This document shows positions 1 to 10,772 of a stretch of DNA of 64,000 nucleotides, in pieces. Within the stretch, counting starts at the first letter, position 1, and each line of letters starts with the position of its first letter. Both the position numbers and the translations under genes were made by a program. The stretch is from Amphiura filiformis (taxonomy: Eukaryota; Echinodermata; Ophiuroidea; Amphilepidida; Amphiuridae), in contig NC_092628.1 of NCBI RefSeq assembly GCF_039555335.1, positions 101,888,647 through 101,952,646 of the forward strand, read 5' to 3'. The notes beneath the pieces were generated by a model. The model was not told the DNA's origin. It saw only the letters and a program-made list of their open reading frames with translations, and ran no database searches.

Positions 1-1
1 C

Positions 2-527
2 AAACCTTACACAGAGTTGAGCTGGGAAGAAAGACAACAACGAGATGAGCAGGAATCAAAACGTGCAGCCATGAAAAGAGCGAATCGGCCGACGCCGTAC
101 AATACCACCCAATTTCTCATGGAGGACCATAAAGTTGACACTCCTGATTTGAGCAGTGTTCATCACAAATGTGACTCTTCTGATGAAATAGAAGATGAAA
201 TGAATGGTGACTATTTGGAAAAAGATTTTTGCAGCGGTCTACGAAGAGGTGCAGTCGGAGCGGCTTGAATCAATGTCCAAAGAACAGCTTGTTACTGACG
301 TTTTAACATTGCAAAGAAGAGTTACTGAACTGGAAGAAGAGCAGAAGAAAAGACTATCATCAAGTGCTGGGGAGAGTGACCAGAGCAGCAATGGACAGCT
401 TGTTGTTGATAAGGGACTTCGGAAACGACTTGAGAGCCTCAGCTCATTAGAAGGGGAGGTACAAAGACTTCGAAGTGAAAACACGAAGTTAAGAAAAGCT
501 TCCGTAAAAGAACCAATTGGTACATAG
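2..527 (+). CDS. HEXIM: HEXIM homologue (P-TEFb/7SK snRNP inhibitor), 3' part, with a one-base frameshift
   Basis: HEXIM proteins, bound to 7SK RNA in the nucleus, hold the kinase P-TEFb (CDK9/cyclin T) inactive. The frame is open from base 2 and the 5' part, including the basic 7SK-binding region, lies outside the window. Residues 1-10 (KPYTELSWEE) match the conserved stretch after the basic region. Residues 32-40 (PYNTTQFLM) are the family's signature inhibitory motif, followed by the usual acidic segment. At the T run 226-230 the frame changes: ...YLEKDF (to 229) continues as AAVYEEVQSERLESMSKEQL from 231, which aligns without a gap to the start of the family's C-terminal cyclin-T-binding coiled coil. 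The heptads run to a TAG stop at 525-527. Joined, this is 174 residues plus stop. Read literally, the first frame ends at 266-268 and loses the coiled coil. An assembly homopolymer error or a pseudogene are both possible. Family identity is near certain. Confidence 0.93.
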
Positions 528-804
528 CATTGAATGTTTGACTATTTTAAATTTAGGCAATATTTTTTTATTTGTACTGTTTGACTTGACATATCATGAA
601 ATCCTGCCCATATTGTGTTGAACTTGAAGCCATTCGAAAATGACTACCTCCTGAATAATGTATAGTCATGAGATCTTACTTGCTGCATTGCAAATTCTTG
701 GAACAAATCCCCATTACAAGTTTTAAATTCAAATTCTTGTCTTGCATTGTGTGAGCATGATGAGATAACCACAGTATGATCAGTATCCCTTACCTGTAAT
801 TGAA

Positions 805-810
805 AATAAA
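805..810 (+). promoter_or_regulatory. Candidate poly(A) signal of HEXIM
   Basis: AATAAA occurs 278 bases after the HEXIM stop, on the same strand, and is the first canonical hexamer downstream. The 528-805 stretch shows no repeat and reads as 3' UTR. Inferred from position only. Confidence 0.5.
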
Positions 811-1184
811 TGAGCAGTGAAATTTTGAGCTGAACAAATTGTTTTGATTTTCTAACTTCAGTGATCCTGAAGTGCAGCTCATTTTAACAACAAAAAGTTC
901 AATGCCATTGATGTGGGTATTGAAAAGTTCAAAGGTTTGAGCTGTCAGTGTTAATAGCATTGTCTTTTATTGACTTCTTCATCTGTATTGATTATTGACC
1001 CAAGATAAGAACTTTGACAATTCCAAATCAATAATAAATTATCAGTGTGACTGTCAAAAACATTAAATATTGTTTGCAATTTCTTCATGATCTGTTCAAA
1101 TGAGATAAGAAAGATTTCATTAGGATGCCAAATTTGCAGAGCTAACACCAGAACTGGAAAAGGCAAAATTCTGTCCATTATATT
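811..1184. other. Downstream flank of HEXIM
   Basis: AT-rich sequence with no ORF worth calling, no inverted repeat and no tandem repeat that I could see. Confidence 0.5.
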
Positions 1185-1395
1185 GGGCTCTTCTAGTTGA
1201 AATCCATGCACCCGTTATCGACGACATGCCTCTAGAGGTTTATAAATCCTCCACACTGGAACTGTGAATTTCAAATCATTAAATGGGGTTACCTGACTTG
1301 AGTAGGTGACTCGATTTGAAATCCACACTCCCAATGTGGAGATTAAGGACATGTCTTCAAAAGGGGGTGAACATTTCAAGTTCAACTGGAATTAG
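1185..1395. mobile_element. GGGCTATTC-family inverted-repeat element, copy 1 (diverged)
   Basis: The left end GGGCTCTTCTAGTTGAAATC mirrors the right end, which finishes with TTCAACTGGAATTAGC. The core has the family's paired blocks 'atttcaaatNNNN...ggggttacctga' and 'gattaaggacatgtcttc'. Three related copies lie at 41683, 49848 and 56904. It looks like a non-autonomous DNA element with about 25-bp diverged terminal inverted repeats. Confidence 0.75.
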
Positions 1396-2362
1396 CTTAT
1401 TGGTGAATAGAAATTGGAAGTGTTTGCAGATATTAAGAGCAAGTCTATTAAATGAGTCATGAATTTACTAGAACTGTTTTGAGAAACTTATTTGTTGAAA
1501 TTTATCGATCAAATTCAGTTTTTTAAACATGTATGACACTTAACTGTGTGTACTGGTGCTAGAAAATCTACTAATTCAAATTTGAAAATTAATGAAAATA
1601 TACATTGTAATTGTAATAATATGCATTTTACAGATAAAATGCATGCCTGATAACTTGTTTTTAAAATAATTATAGCCTAGCCTAGTGTTTGGGCATTGAA
1701 ACAATTTAGGAGATCTATGCTTATTGCTAACTGGAAAAATAAGTTTACCGGTATTTAAAGTTATTGTGAATATTTATGAAACCAAAGAAAATTTTTAATC
1801 AATCAAATTCATATGTTGCCAGAATTGGAATAAATTGATGACCTAAATAAAATAAAAACAAGAAAATGTCCCAAAATAATACAACAACATGCCAGCATTT
1901 CTGCCCCAAAGATGCTGATAAATGCCTTCTTGGAAGGTATGGTAATTGCAATGTATACCCATAAGAAACTTTGATTTTTGTTTTAAAATGTCAAGCAGAG
2001 AACCAAGCATTATAAATGTAGTACTTGTTAAGATGATTAAAATGTTAAAAGTTGAAATAACCAACTTGCTTTCATTGATATATCAAGAGCTTTGTAATGC
2101 AGTCATTTAATTTTTTAATTTTGCATGTTTAATGAGCCAGGGAAATTACCAAAGGATTGGTTCCGGTACTAGTGAAGGGGTGGGGCTAATGGCGTGTAGC
2201 CGTGTACATTGTAGAGAGCTCAGAGCTCCATAGTAGGCCTTTATTCATTCCATATATCTCATTAAAGGCTAATGCAGCATGATGCTTCTTTTTTAAATAA
2301 TGGACACAATATTGTTGATGGTGCTACCAATGATTATGAATAACGTTGGAAGTTAATTAACG
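1396..2362. other. AT-rich intergenic stretch
   Basis: No repeat family, RNA gene or credible coding exon was recognised. Short open frames here have no composition or motif support. Confidence 0.4.
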
Positions 2363-2853
2363 TACCATATTCATTCCAATAAGTGCCCAGGGCACTTTAC
2401 AAAGTCATTTGGGTGGGCGCTTATTTTTTACTTGGTTAACCTTATTTTTTCTCATAAGGGCCATTTATTAGAGACAACTTAATACCTACGTTATAAAAGG
2501 GTCCCGAGACGTTCTAGTAGCTTTTCTTATGCAGGAAATGTATTGCAAGTTTACACAACACTTCAAATCCTCCAGCTATTTCACTACAGTCACTTCAACA
2601 TTAATGGTACCCTTTACAGGCCTTGTCTTTTGAAAATTACTGGCGAGTGACAAATCACTCTCCTCAACACTTGCCAGGTGAGCTGTAGGCGAGTGATTTT
2701 AATCATTTGTATTACACCAAATGTAGGCGAATGATAAAAAGCTCTCAGCTTCATTTTAGGCGAGTGATCACTCTCACTCGCCTCAAAAGACAAGGCCTGC
2801 CTTTAGCAAATTGAAAATACCCTGGGTGGGAGCTTATTGGAACGAATACGGTA
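2363..2853. mobile_element. Inverted-repeat element with ACCRTATTCRTTCCAATAAG ends, interrupted
   Basis: Left end 2363-2383 and right end 2833-2853 are inverted copies of a 21-bp sequence with two mismatches. Both ends then carry a CCCAGGG-type block. A second element (2617-2799) sits inside, so the original was about 300 bp. Confidence 0.8.
2617..2799. mobile_element. Nested element with 17-bp perfect inverted repeats and 6-bp target duplication
   Basis: CAGGCCTTGTCTTTTGA at 2617-2633 is the exact reverse complement of 2783-2799. CCTTTA flanks both sides (2611-2616 and 2800-2805). The core repeats 'aggcgagtgat' in varied forms. It is younger than the 2363-2853 element that contains it. Confidence 0.85.
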
Positions 2854-3148
2854 TTTGACATCAATAGTAACCTCTCCCCTTTTACTTTAAAAACTTTTTT
2901 CACATCAGTCCTGACTCCTGAATTAACAGAACTTTCCTGTTCCTTTCAATATGGAATTGCAGTATTGCGTTGCAGAGTGCATACATAATATCCGTAACAT
3001 GGTAGAAGTAATATTATTTGCCAGTGAAATAGTTGCGTAAACCCTTGGTAAATTAGGGGTCTCATATAGTGATAATCGGCTTACACATTTAACACTTCGC
3101 TGGCGAACACAGATCCTGGAAATTTGGTGAATAAGCACTTGACCTTGG

Positions 3149-3521
3149 ACCCTGGTCAGATGTAGGCCTACATAATTACGTCATCCGACCATCGTTTTCT
3201 TTACTATGGTCCGACTATAGTTGACTAAACAATGTACGGTCACACGGCACGGCAGTATACATGTACTATAGTCGGACTCGGATAATGGTTGATTCACGCT
3301 GAAAATGCATGATCGTATGTTGCATTGTGCGGGTCACACGGGTGGTTTGTATAGTCCTACAATTTAGTAACTTGGTTGCTAATGATGCTACGTATGTGAT
3401 TAGCATCATTAGGGAAAGATGGGATTACTATAATCTGACCATGGTCGCTTGCGATCACATGCCACCCATAGTATACCATGGTCCGTCCATCTTGGTAAAA
3501 ACATGCACGTCTGACCAGGGT
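3149..3521. mobile_element. Element with 12-bp inverted ends ACCCTGGTCAGA
   Basis: ACCCTGGTCAGA at 3149-3160 is mirrored exactly at 3510-3521. The core has palindromic 'ccgaccat', 'accatggtc' and 'actatagtc' blocks. No clear target duplication. Confidence 0.65.
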
Positions 3522-3650
3522 CTTACAGTGCCTGCCACATGCCAGGAGTGCTAATTAGGTAGATTTGGTGGTACAGCAAATAGTGTGGATCTGAACCCTT
3601 ACCAAATTTCAGTGCCCTTCAGAAATGACCATATTCAATCAAATATCATA

Positions 3651-3886
3651 AAAACTCAATAGTTGGCATTTAATGCTTACTATCCAGCGCTTTTAAATCA
3701 TGCAAGCATGGAGTGCCCCATCCACAAAAGTGTAAAGGGTTTTGAGCAAATTATCAAAACACAGTTACATTGTACATGTATACCTGCCAATTGTGTCTCA
3801 AATCCCATTAGCTCAGTTGGTAAAGCGCCAGACTTTGGTACAATTTCATGTTTTCAAAAGCGCTCAATAGTAAACTATTGAGTTTT
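3651..3886. mobile_element. TA-flanked element with 14-bp inverted repeats carrying a tRNA-like segment
   Basis: AAAACTCAATAGTT (3651-3664) is the exact reverse complement of 3873-3886. TA lies immediately outside both ends (3649-3650, 3887-3888), as left by Tc1/mariner-type insertion. AGCGCTTTT/AAAAGCG blocks are mirrored further in. A tRNA-like stretch lies at about 3806-3840. Confidence 0.8.
3806..3840 (+). repeat. tRNA-like 5' fragment (A box) inside the element
   Basis: TTAGCTCAGTTGGTAAAGCG followed by CCAGACTTTGG resembles the D arm and anticodon region of a eukaryotic tRNA, including the internal promoter A box. There is no B box, no closing anticodon stem and no acceptor stem, so it is a fragment and not a tRNA gene. 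Confidence 0.55.
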
Positions 3887-4375
3887 TACGGGAATGCCTC
3901 ATCCATAAATAAATCAGTGCCCATATCAAAGAGGTTGGACTTAAGTTTAACTCGGCTAAGCCAGTGCATAATGCCCGGGCATAATGCTGCCATACCGTAT
4001 TGATTTGTCACACATGGAAAGCAAAGTGTAACTTTGGATGTATTCTTTAGCATGTGATAATTGTGATTGTGCCCTGGCAGGCCTTGGCAGAATTTGCCGG
4101 GCAAGGGGTGGGGGGGGCTTAACGGTTTGGCACAGAATCATGCTAGATAGGAAAATGGTCAAGTGTATAAAATATCCTGTACAATGATTACATGATTAGA
4201 GGCAATGTTCTAAATCAAAGGTTCTCCAAAATTGGGCACATCATCCCTTGCAAATCTGCCCTTGCAAATGCCAAAATGAACTTTTTTCCCTGGACTGTCA
4301 TTCCATAACATAATACTGTACTGACTCGAGTTAGTCCCACCCTGTTTGTGGGTGAACATTTTTCAAAGTTACTTA

Positions 4376-4716
4376 TTTTTTTGGTTTTGCAGCATCCCTG
4401 GACCTAGAGCTGAAAGCTAGGATTATTCATTGTTGACTTACAAAAAAAACACAATGTAGGCCAGCCTAGGCCTACATGTATGTGTTTTGAATATATGCAA
4501 AGTGATAATTTGTGTTGATGTTATACTCTATTAATGATTTCAAAATTGAAACAAATTCAATGCATTTTGAAATCATTAATAGAGCATGACATGAGTTTAA
4601 ATTATCACTTTGCATATATTCAAAACACATAGGCCTACAATTTTGTCTAAAGTCAACCTGAATGATCCTAGCATTTAGCTCTAGGTCCAGGAACACTCTC
4701 AAAACCGCCAAAAACC
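4376..4716. mobile_element. Long hairpin (foldback) element, about 340 bp
   Basis: The left arm ('ctggacctagagct', 'aatatatgcaaagtgata', 'attaatgatttcaaaat') is mirrored in the right arm in reverse order with few mismatches. Arms of about 150 bp surround a short loop near 4548-4563. Confidence 0.8.
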
Positions 4717-4752
4717 AACAACAACAACTTCAATTATTATACCATATTAGTG

Positions 4753-5390
4753 ACCGTATATCCTCAAATAGTCGCCCGGACGCCCCCTTCAAATAAATGC
4801 CCCCCCCCATTTTTTTTCAACCAAGATGATTAAAAAATGTTGCTATTTTCCATGCTATCATGTGCAAGGGTGAAAATAAGAAATGATGAACCAGTGGCTC
4901 CTTTTTACACAAAATGGCCCCTGGTTTACTTCGTTCAACATGGAACCAGGGGCCACTTCTAATCAACAAGGGCCAATATTTGTTCTGGATAAGTTCATGA
5001 TGCATTAATGGCTATGGAATTGAATTTTTGGGTGTAGTGACCAGGGGCCAGTTTTCTGAAGAAAAGTGAATGGTAAGCTTAAATTTAGATGGGACCAGGG
5101 GCCATTTCAGGGTTTCTGGGGGCTAAACGGCTCCTGTCTCCCACTTATTTTCACCCTTGATCATGTGTAGTAAGCTTTAAATACCAAGGTATACACTCTT
5201 GATCGTAAACCCGGAAGTCAACGTTCCGGCGTTCTTAAGTTCATACTTCATCATTTCAGCGTGAGTTTTAAGCTTACCTAATGATTTTTTTAAAAACAGG
5301 AATTATTGCTCTAAAAATGACCTCTAATAAACGCCCTCCTTTGGGAAAATGCAACATGAGCGACTATTTGAGGATACATGTATGTACGGT
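4753..5390. mobile_element. Inverted-repeat element (TATCCTCAAATAGTCGC ends), interrupted
   Basis: Left end ACCGTATATCCTCAAATAGT (4753 onward) mirrors the right end, where GCGACTATTTGAGGATA runs to ACGGT at 5390. Both ends continue into 'cgccc...aataaa' blocks. Its middle is occupied by the element at 4865-5159. Confidence 0.8.
4865..5159. mobile_element. Nested hAT-like short element with perfect 8-bp target duplication
   Basis: CAAGGGTGAAAATAAG (4865-4880) is exactly mirrored at 5144-5159. ATCATGTG flanks both sides (4857-4864, 5160-5167). The core repeats 'ccaggggcca' several times in both orientations. The 8-bp duplication and CA...TG ends suggest a hAT transposase; this is an inference. 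Confidence 0.9.
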
Positions 5391-5803
5391 AATTGGCCGT
5401 GAACTGTACCAGACCATCAAATTTATAAAAAGGTGTACCCACCACCGCACCAGCCTCATCCCGGAAAATGGGAGGAATTTGAAACAAAAGTTGAATGGGA
5501 AATGATACCGAGTTTAGTGAATTGCTATGCATGTACATGGGGGGGTATTGGATCTTGCAGTGTTACCTGTTTGTCGGGGGCAGATTTGTAACTTGCGTTT
5601 ACTGCATTAAAAATGCATTGGTTTTGTATATGTACGTTTCTGTATCTTTTATAGCTTCTGAAGTGAACACAAATTTCAAATCTGCAAATTTACCTTTTAA
5701 ACAGGAGTTTTGGAGACAGAAATGGTTTTTTTTTTAAATTCAATTTTGGAACTTCACCATTATTTGGATACCTCCGGGACATTCTCACATTCACATCCCT
5801 GTA
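5391..5803. other. Intergenic, no recognised feature
   Basis: Short AT-rich open frames only, without exon-like composition or splice context. Confidence 0.35.
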
Positions 5804-6010
5804 CTGTAAAAGTAGAAATTTTCGCGAGGTTTTTATTTTCGCGAATTTCGCGAGTGGACATAAAATCGCGAAAATAAAAACTCGCGAAAATAACCTTTTG
5901 CATTAGGTTTCTATTGTAACAATATCAAAACCGCGAAATTTAATTCTCGCGCATTTGACAAAATCTTCAAAATCGCGAAAATATCTTCTCGCGAAAATCT
6001 GCAATTAATT
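5804..6010 (+). mobile_element. CGCGAAAA-rich family, copy 1 (right end decayed)
   Basis: Starts with CTGTAAAAGTAGAAATTTTC after TA (5802-5803) and has many 'ttttcgcga' and 'tcgcgaaaat' blocks. Its whole length matches the copy at 46258-46466 in the opposite orientation. The right terminus has lost the family's ACTTTTACAG end. Confidence 0.8.
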
Positions 6011-7169
6011 GAAAATATGGTAATTATGATAGCATTTCTGGTAGTCCACTCCCAGCTGACTGGTCCTACATTGTAGTGAGACGAGTCTAGTCTGAATAAC
6101 ATTATAGGCCCGGTGCCCGCCTGTATGTAGCTTGAACTTTAGTAATTTTATGTGGTAAAATATAAATTACCACTAGTCCAACATAAGCACTGGAACTGGA
6201 ACAGTCTAATACAAAAATCCAAGACACTACGGTCACTACCCCTCCATTCTATACATTTTGTACATAATGGCAATCGACACAAAATAATGTTCTTTAAAAA
6301 CAGGGACAAAAGTGCCAATCTAAGTTTTGTAGCAAAGTTTGGGATTTGTTGTTATTTTGAATTGAGCTTAAGTTCCAACCATTACTTAGGCAACAACTAC
6401 GGGCCTGACCAACTGAGATTTTGATTTTTTTGCTGTACATGCATGTAAAATCAGGTGTTTTTTTGTGTGGCATTTGAAAGAATTTATAAATGAATTGAAT
6501 TTGACTGACAAAATGTGAAGGAAGGAAAAAAAAAAGTTTTGTTTGTCGCATTGAGTGTATTTTGGGTCCCTATTTCAACAAATTTACCTGTACCGTAAAT
6601 ACCAGTATATGTTTGGTTCATCATGAGTTTGTGTTGTTCAACTTTACTAATTAAAACCACAGTAAAACATAATGTACATGTACAGGTCTACTGTTTGCAA
6701 ACTCACAATTGTACATTATATTATTGACTTACCTTTGAATTGGAGCTGGGCTTCCATTCTGAAATGTGAAAATCTTTACCTTAGACAATCAATAATATTG
6801 TACATATCACCTTGGTCAGTTGTTTGCCAGTATGTATTAATGTATTGTTACTGTGGCAAGAAATATTTGCTTGTTTGAATTTTCACAAGTGACATTTTTG
6901 TGAAAAGAAAAGCATTTAAAGGGGGTGATCCGGAGGGGTCTCAAATTTGGTTTGGGTGGGGATGTGACACTGGCACTCCAAAAAACCACCAAATTTTTCA
7001 TGAATTTGAGGGTCATCAATAAACCAAAATGGCTGACAATGCACCTCGAATCTGCTGCACATCCCCCGTACCCCTATTGCAACTTTATACCCTACAAAAT
7101 TATTTTTATTTTTTTTAAATAAAATTTATTGTTCTTATAAAGTATAAATAAAAAAAAAGTTGAGATTTT
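6011..7169. other. Intergenic, AT-rich
   Basis: No family assigned. 'catgcatgtaaaatcag' near 6440 resembles a block in the element at 56072. No gene seen. Confidence 0.35.
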
Positions 7170-7179
7170 GAAACCAACA

Positions 7180-7485
7180 GGTCTAGTGTTAAACTAAAAT
7201 TGGGCCAAATTATAGCCTGTGGACAAAGTATTAGATAGGATATGAACTGGGTTTGGGTGTGTTCAACTTCAAATTCAAAAACCTAGGTGTGTAAATTAAA
7301 GATTCAATTTTTGTTTTCAAATTTAGGCTAGAGCTACAATGATGGTCAAATTTTTGTCAAGATCCGGGCTCCATATCAGGCTAAAGAACTGAATTGGAGC
7401 ATGATCCCCAGATATGGGTCTTCAGAACTGCTGGCGAGCCTGAAAAAGAGGCACTTGACCCACACATATCCATACTACCGTACCT
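7180..7485 (+). repeat. Diverged copy of the 30739-31040 repeat
   Basis: Shares 'aactaaaattgggccaaatt', 'gagcctgaaaaag' and '(c)acacatacccatac' in the same order as 30739-31040. Ends are degraded. Confidence 0.6.
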
Positions 7486-7583
7486 TTCTTTACCCATGAT
7501 TGCCCCTTACATTTAATGGAGAAGCAAGTCACCCTTTACCCTTCTGCTTTGAGTTTGTTTAAAATTAAAAGCAATTTGCAATA

Positions 7584-7757
7584 CCGTAAAACCCCGTCTA
7601 CAAGCATATATAGTGTTTTTTATAAAAGCTTAATTAATTCGAAGCAAGCGTTAATATACCAATACAATAGATCGGTCTTAAAATAATACTTGTTTGTATA
7701 TCCTTGGATCCGTAATTTATTTGCTCAAACTCCATAATGGCGGACGGGGTTTTACGG
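7584..7757. mobile_element. TA-flanked element, ends CCGTAAAACCCCGTC
   Basis: CCGTAAAACCCCGTC at 7584-7598 is mirrored exactly by 7743-7757. TA lies outside each end (7582-7583, 7758-7759). 174 bp with no coding capacity, so non-autonomous and Tc1/mariner-like by its target duplication. Confidence 0.85.
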
Positions 7758-7759
7758 TA

Positions 7760-8867
7760 TTAGTGAATATTTGTCCACAAGTGGCATCAATTGGCCTTCA
7801 ATTCACCAGTTTTGGGTTTTCAATTTCAAACTGAAGTTGTACACAATATTAGTGCCAAAATGGTGCACCAAGTGGCTTCAATTGGGCCTTCATTTGGCGG
7901 CAATGGTTTCTTTACTTAGGGCCTACTTCTGAGGGGGCCACATCCTCCATAGACATCCCTCTGTGTTGTTCAGGCACAAACCTATGGCTGCTTTTATGAC
8001 CATTTTTTACATTTTCCAAATTTTTCTGAATTGGTCCCCCTCTGATCCACCACTGTCCACTTTCATAATAATTATAGCACAATTAATAGTCAATGCACAC
8101 CAGCCAACTGTCATTTGGTTTTAAAATTAACCAATTGGTGAAAATAATATTGTGCCAAATATACTACTGCTGAGAGATATGACACTTATTTTGGTTATCA
8201 AAGTTATTTTTGATTCAAGAATTATTTTTTTGTGTGTGAAAATCCAGGTGGGATATGTGACAAATTGAAATGGTTCCTGTGTTTACTTCAAAAATAAATG
8301 AACTTTTTTGTTGTTGAATAATTTGAACCTGGATGTTTTCAAAAATAAAATGCCTGCAAAAATACAGGATGTTACTATTTCTGGATTGAAGGTCAACTTT
8401 ACTACACACCCATAATTACCTATTCTTGTTTATTTGGGGCTTGTTCATAAACTTGAACAAACCTCGCGCACTTTTGTATCAGGTCAAAGTTAGATTAACT
8501 TCTACTACATGTACCTTCATGATCTGGACCCACAGTGATCTGGACCCTAAAATTCAACAGCCTCCAGTTGAACAAACTTTAATAAGATTTGAAAAAAGCC
8601 TTATTTGCCAGGTTTGCAGATCAAACTTTGCTCAAATCCATACATAAAATGCAATGCATGTAATTTTGCATACTTTAGCACTCTGGTTGACTTTTTTGCC
8701 CAAAGAATAAGTACCTGTAACAAATTCTAAGATAAATGAAAGCTGATGTTCAAATTGATCAACAAATGGAAAAATAAGGGTCTTTGGGTGATTGAGTATG
8801 TGTTCGAAAAAAAAGGGGGGGACTTTGGGTGACGACAAAATTAAGCTGAAATAATATTTTTTACATA
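7760..8867. other. Intergenic
   Basis: No repeat ends or coding exon recognised. 'ttcaattggccttcaattcacc' and 'ttcaattgggccttcatttgg' (7790-7900) form a weak local duplication. Confidence 0.35.
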
Positions 8868-8953
8868 AACTTTCTGTAGCCATTATGGTACAAAAATCTC
8901 AACTTTTGAGAAAAGTGGGGGATGAGGCTGTGGATCAGAAAATACCCCTTTAA
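8868..8953 (+). repeat. 3' fragment of the AAAGGGGCATTTTGTGATC family
   Basis: 'tctgtagccattatgg...aaaatctcaacttttgag...gggatgaggctgtggatca...cccctttaa' matches the right part of 38818-39111. The left part is missing. Confidence 0.7.
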
Positions 8954-9346
8954 GCCATGATGTGATCCAACTGTGTTTACTTTGGAACTTTGTCACGTAG
9001 GCCCAATATTTCGTGATGACATCAAACCATGTATCATGCATTGCTGTATCAAGGTACAGTAACCATGGTGATTGACGTTGATATTGTTAAATGATTTATA
9101 CCTGGTGCATGCATGACTATTGACTACATGTATGTAGGCATAGACAAAAGAAATAGTATAGGCCCTACACTTCTGGGTTTGCCATACTGCAATCAAGGAA
9201 AATAATGTTGACACACTCAGGCATAGTAAATGTAAATCAACAATCTTTCCCCTTTTAATGAAGGCAAATAACATTGGAGTTTCTGGTGTCCCCAGCATTG
9301 AGGGGGTAGGGAAGAGAAAATGGGAAGGTTTAATGAAATGTGGGTT

Positions 9347-9428
9347 ACTCCATGTAATTATACATGAAATTAGGGTTAGGGTTAGTTTAGGGTTAGGATT
9401 AGCTTACACGAAATAATTACATGAAGGA
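9347..9428 (+). repeat. Short palindromic element with a TTAGGG-like core, copy 1
   Basis: 'ccatgtaattatacatgaaa' and 'cgaaataattacatgaagga' are inverted ends around 'ttagggttagggttag...ttagggttagg'. A close copy is at 28996-29072, so the core belongs to a dispersed element and is not a fused telomere. Confidence 0.75.
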
Positions 9429-9544
9429 TCGACCGAAATGTGGACAAATTTCACTAAACTAGCAGAGTAGCAATGAAGAGTTCCAAGATTATTGTCAAGG
9501 TGTGCCAACTTTTTTCCTTGATTGTGTGTGTGTGTTTTTTTTTT

Positions 9545-9940
9545 TTGGGGGGCCCGGCTCACGACTTCGTGCATCCGCTGGTATTCATGCTTGTCGGTGA
9601 ACTTTAAAAACACCCCCTTTTGCATCTCATTTCGCAAAGTATTTCAGGGAAAAACACTCCTTTTTTTAGCGATTTCGCGAATTATTTGCCCCTCGACAAT
9701 ACCCCTATTTTCGCTAAAACGCGAACAATATTTCTAATATAGGCCTACCCTTTTTTCGCAAAAACGCGTAGGCTGCTCGATGAAAATACCCTTTTTTTTC
9801 AATTTCGCGAACGCATGGTTTGAAAAAACACCCCTTTTTTGTGTGTTTTGCGAATCACGTTTCTTCATCTGAAAACGCCCCTTATTTCGCGAAATTTTCG
9901 ACGAGCATGAATACCCGCGGATGTACAGAGTGCGGGGGCA
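9545..9940. mobile_element. Inverted-repeat element with phased CCCCTTTT / TTTCGCGAA core
   Basis: 'catccgctggtattcatgct' on the left mirrors 'agcatgaatacccgcggatg' on the right. Inside, units of roughly 40 bp alternate 'acacccctttt' with 'atttcgcgaa'. Boundaries are approximate. Confidence 0.7.
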
Positions 9941-10564
9941 CTTGTATTTCAAGTTGTGTATCACCCAGACTAAAAGTATCCAAAGCAAGTATTTTTCCTT
10001 CATGTAAAAAGAACATATTATTTATACATGTAAATTTTAGAGCTCTCTTACATAAAGTATGACTATATATCACTATTCAGTGATGTTATACCGAATACTG
10101 TTCTTTTAATCTTTAGGTGTACCGGTATACAAAGCTCTTGATATATACAGGTATGATAAAGCTAAGGGAAGTCAAAAATCTGAAATAGCAAAATATGAAG
10201 CGTAGGTTGTATTCATCATGTGCATGCAAGGTATTATATTTTTCTTCTCTAAGAGTGTATACAATTTTATTTTTGTAATGCAATTTTCAAAGTTGGACAG
10301 GAATTTGAATAAAAAATAAGTCTGAATAGACTTTATTTTCTCTGTCTGCAAAGAAAAGTGTGATTACATGTGTATTAGGAATGCACCAATTGATTTCCAG
10401 GGAGTGGGCATGGAAGTGTTTTGAAAAAAAAAGTGAAAAATTCCACCTTACTGATGCGTAATGGATGTAAAAAAATAAAAATTCCCCACTACACCCTTTG
10501 ATAAATTTGTGACTATTTTTGCATTTTTCTCAAAAAATAATAACACACTGGTAACAGAAGGGGT

Positions 10565-10739
10565 AAGGAATCCAGTTATTACATGTATACTGGAATTTCA
10601 GTGACTCAAGACAAGCGGTATGTTATTTATGATAAGAAAAGAGGTACAAATGTACCACTAGAATATGTCTCATTTCTTTACATATAATGAACCACTTGTC
10701 TTGAATCACTGAAATTTCAGTGAAGTAATTGGATTCCTT
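10565..10739. mobile_element. Hairpin element with AAGGAATCC ends
   Basis: AAGGAATCCAGTTATTAC and 'ggaatttcagtgactcaaga' on the left mirror 'tcttgaatcactgaaattt' and GTAATTGGATTCCTT on the right; about 65-bp arms with a few mismatches. Confidence 0.8.
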
Positions 10740-10772
10740 GCCATGCCCCTATACATAACTTTTGTTACCTGG

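Noticed and set aside
3806..3880. tRNA gene
   Set aside because: Only the D-arm/A-box half is tRNA-like; there is no acceptor stem, no T arm and no closing anticodon stem.
9347..9428. Telomere fusion relic
   Set aside because: A matching copy with the same inverted ends at 28996-29072 shows that it is a dispersed element.
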